From Gemmatimonadales bacterium (GTDB taxonomy: Bacteria > Gemmatimonadota > Gemmatimonadetes > Longimicrobiales > Gaopeijiaceae), in the NCBI GenBank assembly GCA_007695225.1, contig REED01000062.1, positions 1 to 38,854 on the forward strand: a DNA stretch of 38,854 nt, written 5' to 3'. Positions 1 to 6,850 of the stretch are shown in pieces. The notes beneath the pieces are model-generated. The model had not been told where the DNA came from and searched no databases. It saw nothing but the letters and a program-made list of their open reading frames with translations. Made by a program: the position numbers and the translations under genes. Every line of letters starts with the position of its first letter. Position 1 is the stretch's first letter.

Positions 1-78
1 CTGCGGGTCGCCGCCTACGATTAGGGCTCCCTGGCGCTCCCAACGGTGGCGCCCTGTACTTCTTCAACAGCCTTCTAG
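1..78. repeat. Right-end part of a second copy of the 307-bp inverted-repeat element
   Basis: The stretch GCGCTCCCAACGG followed by the conserved end (44-78) matches the right end of the element at 36532-36838, ending in the same CTTCTAG. It differs by a few substitutions and one inserted base. Matching continues less well towards base 1, where GCCTAC resembles bases around 36763. The left half would lie outside the window, or may be missing. The end lies 19 bp from the stop codon of the minus-strand lipoprotein gene, as the full copy abuts the doxX-like gene. It could be a non-autonomous transposon (MITE) or a terminator-type palindromic repeat. Confidence 0.75.
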
Positions 79-97
79 GGCGCTCGTCCAGGACCGG

Positions 98-1099
98 TCA
101 GCGGCGGCCCGGGCGCGCCGCCCTGAGGCGGTAGACGAGGGCGTACTCACTCTCCCGGACGAGCTCCAGGGTTCCCTCCACCACGAGGGGGTCCTGGGTC
201 GAGGGCACCGGGGTCCGGGGATCCGTCTCCACAAGGATCAGGGTGGTGGGGCCTCCGGGGGGGTGGAAGAAGCAGTTCGGGGGGCTCGCGCTCAGCAGGA
301 ATTCGGTCTGCCGGGGATCCGGGGTCATGGGCATCATGTATCCTGCCAGGCGGATCCGCTCACCCTCCAGCGGTTCCACCTCGGGTCCGAATTCCGTCCG
401 GAGCCGTCCGGTGAAGCCCTCCCCTCCGAAGTGGATCCGCGCGTTCCGGAGCCGACTCCAGGGGACGATTCCGGGACCCTGGATCCCCTGGAGCCACGGG
501 GACTCCTCCAGCCGCATGGCGTCCACCTCGAACCGGTTCTCCAGGCCGAAGGCGGTCACCGTGAACTCGGCCCTCCCCGGCTCCGAGAGGAAGAGGGTGA
601 ACGAGGCATAGCCGTAGAGGTCCGTATCGGGATGGTCCAGGAGCACCTGGTTCCCGGAAGGGGTGGTCACCCGGACCGGCGCTCCCGCCACCGGAACGCC
701 CTCCTCCGTCTCCAGGTGGGCCACGAGGTAGACCAGGTCCTGCTCCATGGCCGGAAGGGTCATGGTCCCGTCGGGCTGCAGATGTCCTTCCGCCATGACC
801 CGGAGGACCAGGCCATCCAGGACCGTGGGAGGAAGGGCCTCTCCCTCGAAGGGGATCACCGGAGCCGGCCCCTGGCCGTCCGTGTCGGCCCAGGGGTCAT
901 GGCGGAGATCGGCGGGCTCACCGGTTCCATCCGGCTCCCACGGGAGGGATGTCCCCTCCGGCCTCTCCCATGTATCTCCGGCGCCCGCCGACCCACTCGG
1001 GACATCGATTGAGAACTCCCGGTCCACACCTTCGTCGCACCCCGCCGGAGCCAGCCCCACCCAAAGTAGGAGGCAGAGGTACCCCAGGCGTCTCCTCAT
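98..1099 (-). CDS. DUF3299-type lipoprotein of an ABC transporter operon
   Basis: Predicted lipoprotein of 333 aa. The N-terminus MRRRLGYLCLLLWVG is a signal peptide leading to Cys21 (PAGC). The C-terminal third (about residues 245-325) has the pattern of DUF3299: a GYMMPM motif, then FLLSA, then NCFFHPPGGP, the Cys/His-rich turn typical of that family. The middle part looks like a carboxypeptidase-regulatory or Ig-like beta domain (VPVAGAPVRVTTPSG, then YGYASF). The ATG at 1099 lies 1 bp after the permease stop, so the two are co-transcribed and probably translationally linked. DUF3299 proteins occur beside MacB-like ABC systems in metal-starvation regulons (I recall the Vibrio zrg cluster), so a metal-related periplasmic role is inferred. 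The reading frame stays open upstream of 1099, but that part is only a shadow of the permease. Confidence 0.85.
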   Translation of the reverse strand: MRRRLGYLCLLLWVGLAPAGCDEGVDREFSIDVPSGSAGAGDTWERPEGTSLPWEPDGTGEPADLRHDPWADTDGQGPAPVIPFEGEALPPTVLDGLVLRVMAEGHLQPDGTMTLPAMEQDLVYLVAHLETEEGVPVAGAPVRVTTPSGNQVLLDHPDTDLYGYASFTLFLSEPGRAEFTVTAFGLENRFEVDAMRLEESPWLQGIQGPGIVPWSRLRNARIHFGGEGFTGRLRTEFGPEVEPLEGERIRLAGYMMPMTPDPRQTEFLLSASPPNCFFHPPGGPTTLILVETDPRTPVPSTQDPLVVEGTLELVRESEYALVYRLRAARPGRR

Positions 1100-1100
1100 T

Positions 1101-2387
1101 TCAGACTCCCCGAGCCAGGACATCGGCCACCTCCATCCGGAAGACTCTCCATGCGGCGGGCGCCGCCGCCAGCATCCCCAGGAGCCAGGCCAGGGGGAGC
1201 ACCCACAGGGTCGCCGGGGTCCAGGTGAGCCCGGAGAGGGGGAGGGCCGCGACCCCACCTCCCAGCCGAGCCGCCGCCTCCACCCCCAGGTGGCCCAGGA
1301 GGAGTCCTGCGAGGGCGGCCCCGGTTCCCACCAGCAGGGCTTCTCCCACCAGGAGGAGTCCCACCCGGACCCGCCCGGCGCCCAGGACCCGGAGGAGGGC
1401 CATCTCGTAGCGCCGCTGCTCCAGCGACTGGTGGATGGCCACCAGGAGTCCCAGGGCGGAAACCGCCAGGACCAGAAGGGCCAGGGCCTGCGCCGCCCAC
1501 AGGACCCCCCGGAAGACCGTGAGGAGTCGCGCCATCTCCTCCGCCGGCGAGGCCGCCTGGAGGCGGGGCTGGGCCGATACCTCCCGGGCCAGGCGGCCCG
1601 CCGCCAGCGGGGTGGCGTAGCGCACCAGGAGCCCCGTGACCTCCTGCCCCTCCAGGTCGGCGGGGCCGTATTCGGCGGGGCCGTATTCGGCGGGGGTGTG
1701 GGTGTGGGCGGGGGAGTCGGCGTGGGAGTGGGTATGGGTGTGGCCCCCCTCCTCTCCATGACGCCTTCCGGTTCCATGAAGGTGCCAGTAGGTCCTCAGG
1801 TCGGTGAGGACGAGTCGGTCCAGCACCCGCCCGGTGGGAGCCAGGATGCCGCTCACCCGCAGCGGGTGGTCGTCGTGGACCTCGGCTCCCGGTCCCTCCC
1901 CACCGTGGCTGGCCACCACGGCGTCCCCCACTCCGACGCCCAGCGCCCGGGCCACGGATGACCCGAGGACCACGGCGCCCTCCCCGTCCCACCACGAACC
2001 CGCCACCAAGGAGAGATGGAAGAACTCGGCGAAGCTCGGCGCCGTCCCCACCAGGCGATACCCCGACACGAAGTCGCCCATGGCCAGGGGGACCGCTTCT
2101 TCCACCAGGGGGTGGGCACGCCAGCGCATCCACTGGGACGCCGGGATGTTCCCCGTGGGGGAATCGGCATGGTAGACGGAAGAGAGGACGAGTTGGAGCG
2201 GGCTCCCGCTGGCCCCGATCACCAGGTCCACCCCTCGTGCCTCGGCGGTGGCCGCGCTCCGGAGCTGGGAGGCCCCCAGAACCAGGGCCACCACCAGGGC
2301 GGTGCCCAGGGCGAGTCCCAGGAGGTTGAGCCCGTACATGACGGGGCGCTGCCGGAGGCCGGCCAGGATGAGGCGACCCAGGCTCAT
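1101..2387 (-). CDS. FtsX/MacB-type ABC permease with histidine-rich periplasmic loop
   Basis: Inner-membrane permease of 428 aa with the four-helix FtsX/LolE/MacB layout: one N-terminal helix (about 15-40), a long periplasmic MacB_PCD-like domain, then three helices in the last 130 residues. The periplasmic domain carries a loop at about residues 198-229 with nine histidines, including the run HTHTHSH, followed by a duplicated pentapeptide (YGPAE). Such loops usually bind Zn, Cu or Ni. The start ATG overlaps the ATPase stop (ATGA, 2384-2387). It probably works with the ATPase and the DUF3299 lipoprotein as a mechanotransmission or export-type ABC system handling a metal or a metallated envelope partner. 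The ABC permease call is firm; the substrate is inference. Confidence 0.9.
   Translation of the reverse strand: MSLGRLILAGLRQRPVMYGLNLLGLALGTALVVALVLGASQLRSAATAEARGVDLVIGASGSPLQLVLSSVYHADSPTGNIPASQWMRWRAHPLVEEAVPLAMGDFVSGYRLVGTAPSFAEFFHLSLVAGSWWDGEGAVVLGSSVARALGVGVGDAVVASHGGEGPGAEVHDDHPLRVSGILAPTGRVLDRLVLTDLRTYWHLHGTGRRHGEEGGHTHTHSHADSPAHTHTPAEYGPAEYGPADLEGQEVTGLLVRYATPLAAGRLAREVSAQPRLQAASPAEEMARLLTVFRGVLWAAQALALLVLAVSALGLLVAIHQSLEQRRYEMALLRVLGAGRVRVGLLLVGEALLVGTGAALAGLLLGHLGVEAAARLGGGVAALPLSGLTWTPATLWVLPLAWLLGMLAAAPAAWRVFRMEVADVLARGV
1659..1688 (-). repeat. Two exact 15-bp tandem units inside the permease gene
   Basis: The 15-base unit CGGCGGGGCCGTATT occurs twice in a row and encodes a duplicated YGPAE unit directly after the His-rich loop. 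The copy number keeps the frame. Confidence 0.85.
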
Positions 2388-3067
2388 CTTTCCCTTCCCA
2401 CGCCCACCAACGCGCCCCCCGGTGTAGACCCCACCTCGCTGGCGAGGGCGAGGTGATTCGGGATGAGATCCCGGAGACGCCGGTCGTGGGTCACCACCAC
2501 CAGGGTCGCTTCGGTCCGGGCCGCACTCTCCTCCAGGAGATGGTAGACCGCCCGTGCGTGTTCGTCATCGAGGCTCGCCGTGGGTTCGTCCGCCAGGATG
2601 AGGATGGGACGGTTCACCACCGCTCGGGCTACCGCCACCCGCTGGGCCTGTCCTTGGGAGAGGGCATGCACCGGCCGGCGGGCGAGGGACTCCACACCCA
2701 GGGCGCCCAGGACCTCCCGCACCCGCTTGGGATCGCTGGCAAGTCCCGCGCAGTAGCGGGCCGCCTCGAGATTTCCTTCCACCGAGAGCCCCGGGATGAG
2801 GTGGGGCTGCTGGAGGACGAGTCCGATGGATCGACCCCGCCACCGGTCCCGGGCCGCGCCGGACATCTGCGCCGGCTCCTGCCCGCCCACCTCCAGCCGG
2901 CCGCCGGAGACGGTCCGGAGCCCGCAGAGGAGGTGAAGGAGGGTGGTCTTCCCACAGCCGGACGGGCCATGCACCAGCCAGCGCTCCCCCGGGCCCACCT
3001 CCAGATCGGGGAAGCGAAGGCGGACCCCGCCGGGAAAGGCGTATCGGATATCACTGGCGTGGATCAA
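2384..3067 (-). CDS. ABC transporter ATP-binding protein (MacB/LolD type)
   Basis: ATPase of 227 aa that energises the adjacent FtsX-type permease at the inner membrane. The motifs are complete: Walker A GPSGCGKTT (34-42), Q-loop in LQQPHL (about 86), signature LSQGQ (136-140), Walker B ILILADE (155-161), D-loop SLDD and switch His194 (VVTHD). The start is TTG at 3067; no ATG lies nearby in frame and the Shine-Dalgarno match is weak. It is the first gene of the minus-strand operon, with its promoter in the 216-bp divergent region that holds the AT-rich palindrome. MacB/LolD membership follows from the short single domain paired with a four-helix permease. Confidence 0.93.
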   Translation of the reverse strand: MIHASDIRYAFPGGVRLRFPDLEVGPGERWLVHGPSGCGKTTLLHLLCGLRTVSGGRLEVGGQEPAQMSGAARDRWRGRSIGLVLQQPHLIPGLSVEGNLEAARYCAGLASDPKRVREVLGALGVESLARRPVHALSQGQAQRVAVARAVVNRPILILADEPTASLDDEHARAVYHLLEESAARTEATLVVVTHDRRLRDLIPNHLALASEVGSTPGGALVGVGRER

Positions 3068-3108
3068 CGGAGTCCGCGGGTGGTGGAGGGAGTTGGGGGG
3101 AGACAGTC

Positions 3109-3128
3109 TAATGATATATCACTATCAT
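3109..3128. promoter_or_regulatory. AT-rich palindromic site, candidate Fur/Zur-family operator
   Basis: TAATGATATATCACTATCAT stands out in a region otherwise near 70% GC. It contains the perfect palindrome TGATATATCA, and its outer bases resemble the GATA-ATGATAATCAT pattern of Fur boxes with one extra central base. It lies 42 bp upstream of the ATPase start and about 155 bp upstream of the divergent propeller gene, so it could control both. It could instead be simply the -10 region of one or both promoters. The regulator identity is inference from the metal-like neighbours. Confidence 0.45.
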
Positions 3129-3282
3129 CTCCCGGCAACCCGTCCCACCGCCTTCCACCTGAAGCGTGAATCCTCCCCCACCTGAGGGACCCACACCCCT
3201 CCAGTCGTGGTAGAGAACCCGGACCCCTGGGTCCTGTCGGGTCGTTCCGGCCTCGCTCCCACCCTCCATCCTTCCGACCCCA

Positions 3283-4371
3283 ATGCCTGGCATCGCTGTC
3301 CGCACCTCGGGGTCGCTGGGGCTCCTGGGCTCCCTGGGCTCCCTGGGCTCTCTGGGCTCTTTGGGCTCTCTGGGGTCTTGGGGCGCCCTGGGCTCCCTGG
3401 CGCTGCTCCTGGGTGGGGGAGGGCCGGCGGCGACGGGATCGGGAGAGGGTGCCGCCCTGGGGGCGGAATCCCGCACTTCCACCCTCGCCGGTCCGCCTTC
3501 CGCCCAGCCCGGGGGAGACATCATCGTCCTCGATCTCCGCCCGCACGGGGACCATGTCCACGTGGGGTCCATGGTCCGGATCCCGGAGCTGGAGGGGCGG
3601 GGGGGACACCCCTCCTTCCTGGACCATCACCGACTCCTCTTCTCCACGCACCCCTCCGTGCACCCGTCCGCGCACCCAGGCTCGACCACCGACCACGGCG
3701 GGAGGGTCTCCCTCTTCGACGTGGTGGAGGGTGAGGTGATCTGGTCCCTGGCCACGCCGCCCCCGGAGGACGGCCCTCGTCCGGTGCCCGGCGCCGAGGC
3801 GATGACGGTGGTTGAGCCTTTCTCCCAGGGGGGCGACGGACTCTGGGAAGGGGGCATCCTCGTCCGCCACGAGCTGGACGAGAAGGGAGGGCCGGCGGGG
3901 CCCACCCGACTCCTCCCCGAGTTGGAGGATATCCGCGGGCACGCCTGGGCGGGGCCGGGGCAGGTGGCCCTCCTCCGGGGCAGGGAGGAGCTGGAGCTCC
4001 ACCTGGCGAACCTGGAGACCGGGGAAACGCGCAGGATCGGGGAACGGGTGGGCGGAAGGCTGGAATCCATCCCCGGGACCGAGGATGTGGCCTTCATGGA
4101 CCTCTCCCACCCGGACGGTCCCCTCCTGGTGCGGATGGATGGGAGGACGGGGGCCCTCACCCCGGTGGGGGAGCTTCCCCCCGGAGGAGGGGTGGTGGCC
4201 TGGCTCCCCGGACCCACGGCCCTCCTGGTCCACGAGGGTGTCCTGTACCGGAGCACAGGCGAATCCGACCGCCCGTGGCACCCCATCCTCGCCGTAGGCC
4301 CGGTGATCGGTCTCGCGGCGAGCCCGGTAGGACTCCGGATCGCCCTGGTGGTGCCGCCGGGGGAAGGGTGA
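3283..4371 (+). CDS. Exported TolB/PD40-like beta-propeller protein
   Basis: Protein of 362 aa. After a long hydrophobic leader it has the blade order of TolB-like PD40 proteins: GDIIVLDL, then GHPSFLDHHRLLFST, GRVSLFDVVEGE, HAWAGPGQVALL, LHLANLETGETRRI, RLESIPGTEDVAFMD, MDGRTGALTPVGELPP and VIGLAASPVGLRIALVV. The leader contains a run of Gly-Ser-Leu triplets coded by a 9-bp repeat (residues about 10-41). The first blades are unusually rich in His (HGDHVHVG, DHH, HPSVHPSAHP), which fits metal binding. It is divergent from the metal-like ABC operon and may share its control. No Shine-Dalgarno is visible before the ATG at 3283. The exact molecular role is unknown. Confidence 0.8.
   Translation: MPGIAVRTSGSLGLLGSLGSLGSLGSLGSLGSWGALGSLALLLGGGGPAATGSGEGAALGAESRTSTLAGPPSAQPGGDIIVLDLRPHGDHVHVGSMVRIPELEGRGGHPSFLDHHRLLFSTHPSVHPSAHPGSTTDHGGRVSLFDVVEGEVIWSLATPPPEDGPRPVPGAEAMTVVEPFSQGGDGLWEGGILVRHELDEKGGPAGPTRLLPELEDIRGHAWAGPGQVALLRGREELELHLANLETGETRRIGERVGGRLESIPGTEDVAFMDLSHPDGPLLVRMDGRTGALTPVGELPPGGGVVAWLPGPTALLVHEGVLYRSTGESDRPWHPILAVGPVIGLAASPVGLRIALVVPPGEG
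3312..3405 (+). repeat. Degenerate 9-bp tandem repeat (GGCTCCCTG) in a signal-peptide region
   Basis: About eight copies of a 9-base unit near GGCTCCCTG, some with single changes, encode repeated Gly-Ser-Leu in the hydrophobic leader of the propeller protein. The unit is a multiple of three, so changes in copy number lengthen or shorten the leader without a frameshift. Confidence 0.8.
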
Positions 4372-4382
4372 CCCGGCGGATC

Positions 4383-4772
4383 CTACGTGCTTGCGCCCCA
4401 CTCCGTGACGGGGGGCTCGCCCCGGCCTTCCCCGGACGACCGCAGGAGGATCACGCCGGCGATCACCAGGCCGAGATTCAGGATCCCGATCCAGCGTGCG
4501 AACCCGGGCATGAAGAGGAAGAACACCCCCGTCGGGACCAGGGAAAGGCCACCGGCCAAGACCAGGAGGACGGGCTCGTCCCGGATCGCCGCGACTCCGC
4601 ACCAGGCCGCAAGGCCGAAGAAAAAGGGTGGAAGGAAGATGAGGGCGGGGGCGGGCTGCTGCCCAGACTCCTGGAAGAGAAATCTTACCAGGAATGCCCA
4701 GAGGACCAGCAGGAAGAGGGCCATGAGGCCCGCCGCCCATCGCAATACCGTGCGTCCCGTCATCCGACCCAT
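4383..4772 (-). CDS. Small four-helix membrane protein, unknown function
   Basis: A 129-aa protein with four clear hydrophobic segments (about residues 12-32, 42-62, 68-88 and 92-112) and a polar C-terminal tail. It resembles no family I can name. It is convergent with the propeller gene (11 bp between the stops) and divergent from the biosynthetic operon starting at 4941. The ATG at 4772 or the one three codons later could be used; neither has a strong Shine-Dalgarno. Confidence 0.7.
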   Translation of the reverse strand: MGRMTGRTVLRWAAGLMALFLLVLWAFLVRFLFQESGQQPAPALIFLPPFFFGLAAWCGVAAIRDEPVLLVLAGGLSLVPTGVFFLFMPGFARWIGILNLGLVIAGVILLRSSGEGRGEPPVTEWGAST

Positions 4773-4940
4773 GCCTCACGAGAAAGGGGAATCCCTCAAG
4801 ATATCGACTTCGTCATCACCCTGTCGTCTCCTTCCGCTACCCCCGCGTCCCCTCGTTTCCCCTTTCCTCCTTCCGCCCGACGCCGGTATGTTCGGCCCAC
4901 TGCCACGGGGGAATGCCCATCTTCGACGGGGAGGTTCCAC

Positions 4941-5390
4941 ATGAAGGGAGGAACGCTTGGCGCCCTGAAGGGCCTGCTCTGGTTCGTGGCCCTCTCCCAT
5001 GTCACCATCGGGCTCGGGATCATGGTTTCCACCGGATTTCAGGAGATCATGGGCGACATGTACGGCGCCTCCGTGACCTGGACCCCCGAACTCCATTATC
5101 TGCTGAAGCCTTTGGGCGTGTTCATGCTCGGGCTCGGGGTGCTGGGCGTGGTGGCGGCCCGGGATCCCCTCCGTCATCGGGCGGTGATCTTCACCTTTGT
5201 GGCGGTGCTCCTTCTTCGCGTCGCGCAACGGGTGGTGCACCGAGAGGAGATCCGCGGCGCCTTCGAGCTGGAGACGAGCCGGATGGCGGTGAACGGGACC
5301 TTCTTCGCCGTTCTCGCGGTGGCTCTCGTGGTGCTGACCCTCAAGGCGGACCGAGCTCGGGTGGACGGGGCGGGGAAGGGGAGGAGATGA
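4941..5390 (+). CDS. Four-helix membrane protein, first gene of the radical SAM/GH3 operon
   Basis: A 149-aa integral membrane protein with hydrophobic helices at about 8-28, 52-75, 82-98 and 118-138. A good Shine-Dalgarno (GGGGAGG, 4928-4934) precedes the ATG at 4941. Its stop overlaps the start of the first radical SAM gene (ATGA, 5387-5390), so it belongs to the operon. It could anchor the pathway at the membrane or move its product, but nothing in the sequence proves this. No family recognised. Confidence 0.8.
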   Translation: MKGGTLGALKGLLWFVALSHVTIGLGIMVSTGFQEIMGDMYGASVTWTPELHYLLKPLGVFMLGLGVLGVVAARDPLRHRAVIFTFVAVLLLRVAQRVVHREEIRGAFELETSRMAVNGTFFAVLAVALVVLTLKADRARVDGAGKGRR

Positions 5391-6838
5391 GCCTGCATGC
5401 TGGATCGGGAGCGACACCGGGTTCGGAACGGGGCGTGAGGCCGGGCGTGGCACCGGGCGTGACACCGGGGACATCCGGTCCCATCCGGGTGGCCCTGATC
5501 TCGCCCAAGGGGCCGCTCTATCGGCACCGGGGAGGGATCTTCCGCCGGTCCCTCCGCTACCTGCCCCTCACCCTCCCCACCCTGGCCGCCCTGGTGCCGG
5601 AGGAGCTGGACATCCGGCTGACCTGCCTGGACGAGGGGATCCAGGAGGTGGACCCCGAGCGGTTGGAAGCCGACCTGGTGGGGCTCACCGTCCTCACCGG
5701 CTCGGCCCCCCGGGCGTACGAGTTGGCGGGTCGCCTCCGGGCCCGGGGGGTCCGGGTGGTGCTGGGAGGGCCCCACGTGACCCTCGTCCCCGAGGACGCA
5801 GCGCCCCACGCCGACAGCATCGTGGTGGGATACGCCGAGGAGAGCTGGCCCCGCCTCCTCCGGGATTTCGCCGCCGGGAGGCTCCATCCCCGCTACGACC
5901 AGGAGGCCGGGCTGGATCTGGCTTCCTCTCCCCTCCCGGACCGGAGCGTCCTCCCCCGGAGCCGGTACCTGACCCCCCATGTCTTCGAGGCCACCCGGGG
6001 GTGCGTCCACAACTGCGAATTCTGCGTGGTCCCCTCGGCCTGGGGGCGGCGCCCTCTCCAGAAGCCGGTGGAGGACATCGTCCGGGACATGGAGCGGATG
6101 GGGACGCGGCGGGCCATCTTCATCGACCTGAACCTCATCGCGGACCGGGACTACGCCGTCCGCCTCTTCACCGCGCTTCGTCCCCTGGGGATCCAGTGGT
6201 TTGGGCTGGCCACCACCCTCCTGGCGGAGGACCTTCCCCTCCTGGACCTGGCGGCGGAGAGCGGGTGCCGGGGACTCCTCATGGGGCTGGAGTCCATCTC
6301 TCCCGCCAACCTTCGGAAGTCCCGCAAGGGCTTCAACCGGCCCGACCGGTACGCCACCCTGGTGGAGCGCCTACACCAGCGGAAGATCGCGCTGCAGGGC
6401 TGCTTCGTGTTCGGGATGGATGAGGACGGCCCGGAGGTCTTCGAGCGGACCGCCCGCTTCGCCGTGGAGGCCGCCATCGACCTTCCCCGCTTCGCCATCC
6501 TCACTCCCTTTCCCGGGACGCCCCTCTTCCGGAGGATGGAAGCCGAGGGGCGGATCCTCACCCGCGACTGGGAGCTCTACGACGGGCAGCACGTGGTCTT
6601 CCAGCCTGCTCGCATGAGCGCGGCGGAACTCCAGGAGGGAACCGAGGCGGCCTGGAAGGCGGCCTACGCCTGGCCCTCCATCTTCCGTCGTCTCCGGCGC
6701 ACGGCAGCCCCCCTTCCCATCGCCTTCTTCACGAACCTGGGATACCGGCACTACGCCTGGAACCTTCAGCGCTTCTACACCTGCGACTGGATGGTGGAGA
6801 CGCCCTGGAGCCGTGAAGCCCTGGGGTCTTCGGCCTGA
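5387..6838 (+). CDS. B12-binding-domain radical SAM enzyme (first of two)
   Basis: A 483-aa enzyme. Residues about 30-140 form a cobalamin-binding-like Rossmann domain (VALISPKG, LTCLDEGI, GLTVLTGSA, VVLGGPHVTLVPEDA), and the radical SAM core follows with the cluster motif CxxxCxxC at Cys206, Cys210 and Cys213 (RGCVHNCEFC). Later core motifs include GLMGLESIS-like (LLMGLESIS), RKGFN and TPFPGTPLF. This is the class with HpnP, HpnJ and BchE, whose members methylate or rearrange carbon centres of lipids or tetrapyrroles. The B12 domain lacks an obvious DxHxxG, as in many of this class. An N-terminal linker carries three 12-bp units coding Gly-Val-x-Pro. The start is the ATG overlapping the previous stop. 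Substrate unknown. Confidence 0.92.
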   Translation: MSLHAGSGATPGSERGVRPGVAPGVTPGTSGPIRVALISPKGPLYRHRGGIFRRSLRYLPLTLPTLAALVPEELDIRLTCLDEGIQEVDPERLEADLVGLTVLTGSAPRAYELAGRLRARGVRVVLGGPHVTLVPEDAAPHADSIVVGYAEESWPRLLRDFAAGRLHPRYDQEAGLDLASSPLPDRSVLPRSRYLTPHVFEATRGCVHNCEFCVVPSAWGRRPLQKPVEDIVRDMERMGTRRAIFIDLNLIADRDYAVRLFTALRPLGIQWFGLATTLLAEDLPLLDLAAESGCRGLLMGLESISPANLRKSRKGFNRPDRYATLVERLHQRKIALQGCFVFGMDEDGPEVFERTARFAVEAAIDLPRFAILTPFPGTPLFRRMEAEGRILTRDWELYDGQHVVFQPARMSAAELQEGTEAAWKAAYAWPSIFRRLRRTAAPLPIAFFTNLGYRHYAWNLQRFYTCDWMVETPWSREALGSSA

Positions 6839-6850
6839 GGGCCCCCCGCC

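Noticed and set aside
1096-2133. Gly/Pro-rich frame with PHPHPRRIRPRRIRPR repeats
   Set aside because: It is the out-of-frame reading of the permease His-rich loop and of its 15-bp repeat.
3108-3572. Minus-strand collagen-like frame (EPREPREPREP)
   Set aside because: It is only the 9-bp repeat of the propeller leader read backwards; it stops soon after and has no other content.
4886-4891. TATGTT as a -10 box for the radical SAM operon
   Set aside because: It has no convincing -35 partner at the right distance, so a promoter cannot be placed with confidence.
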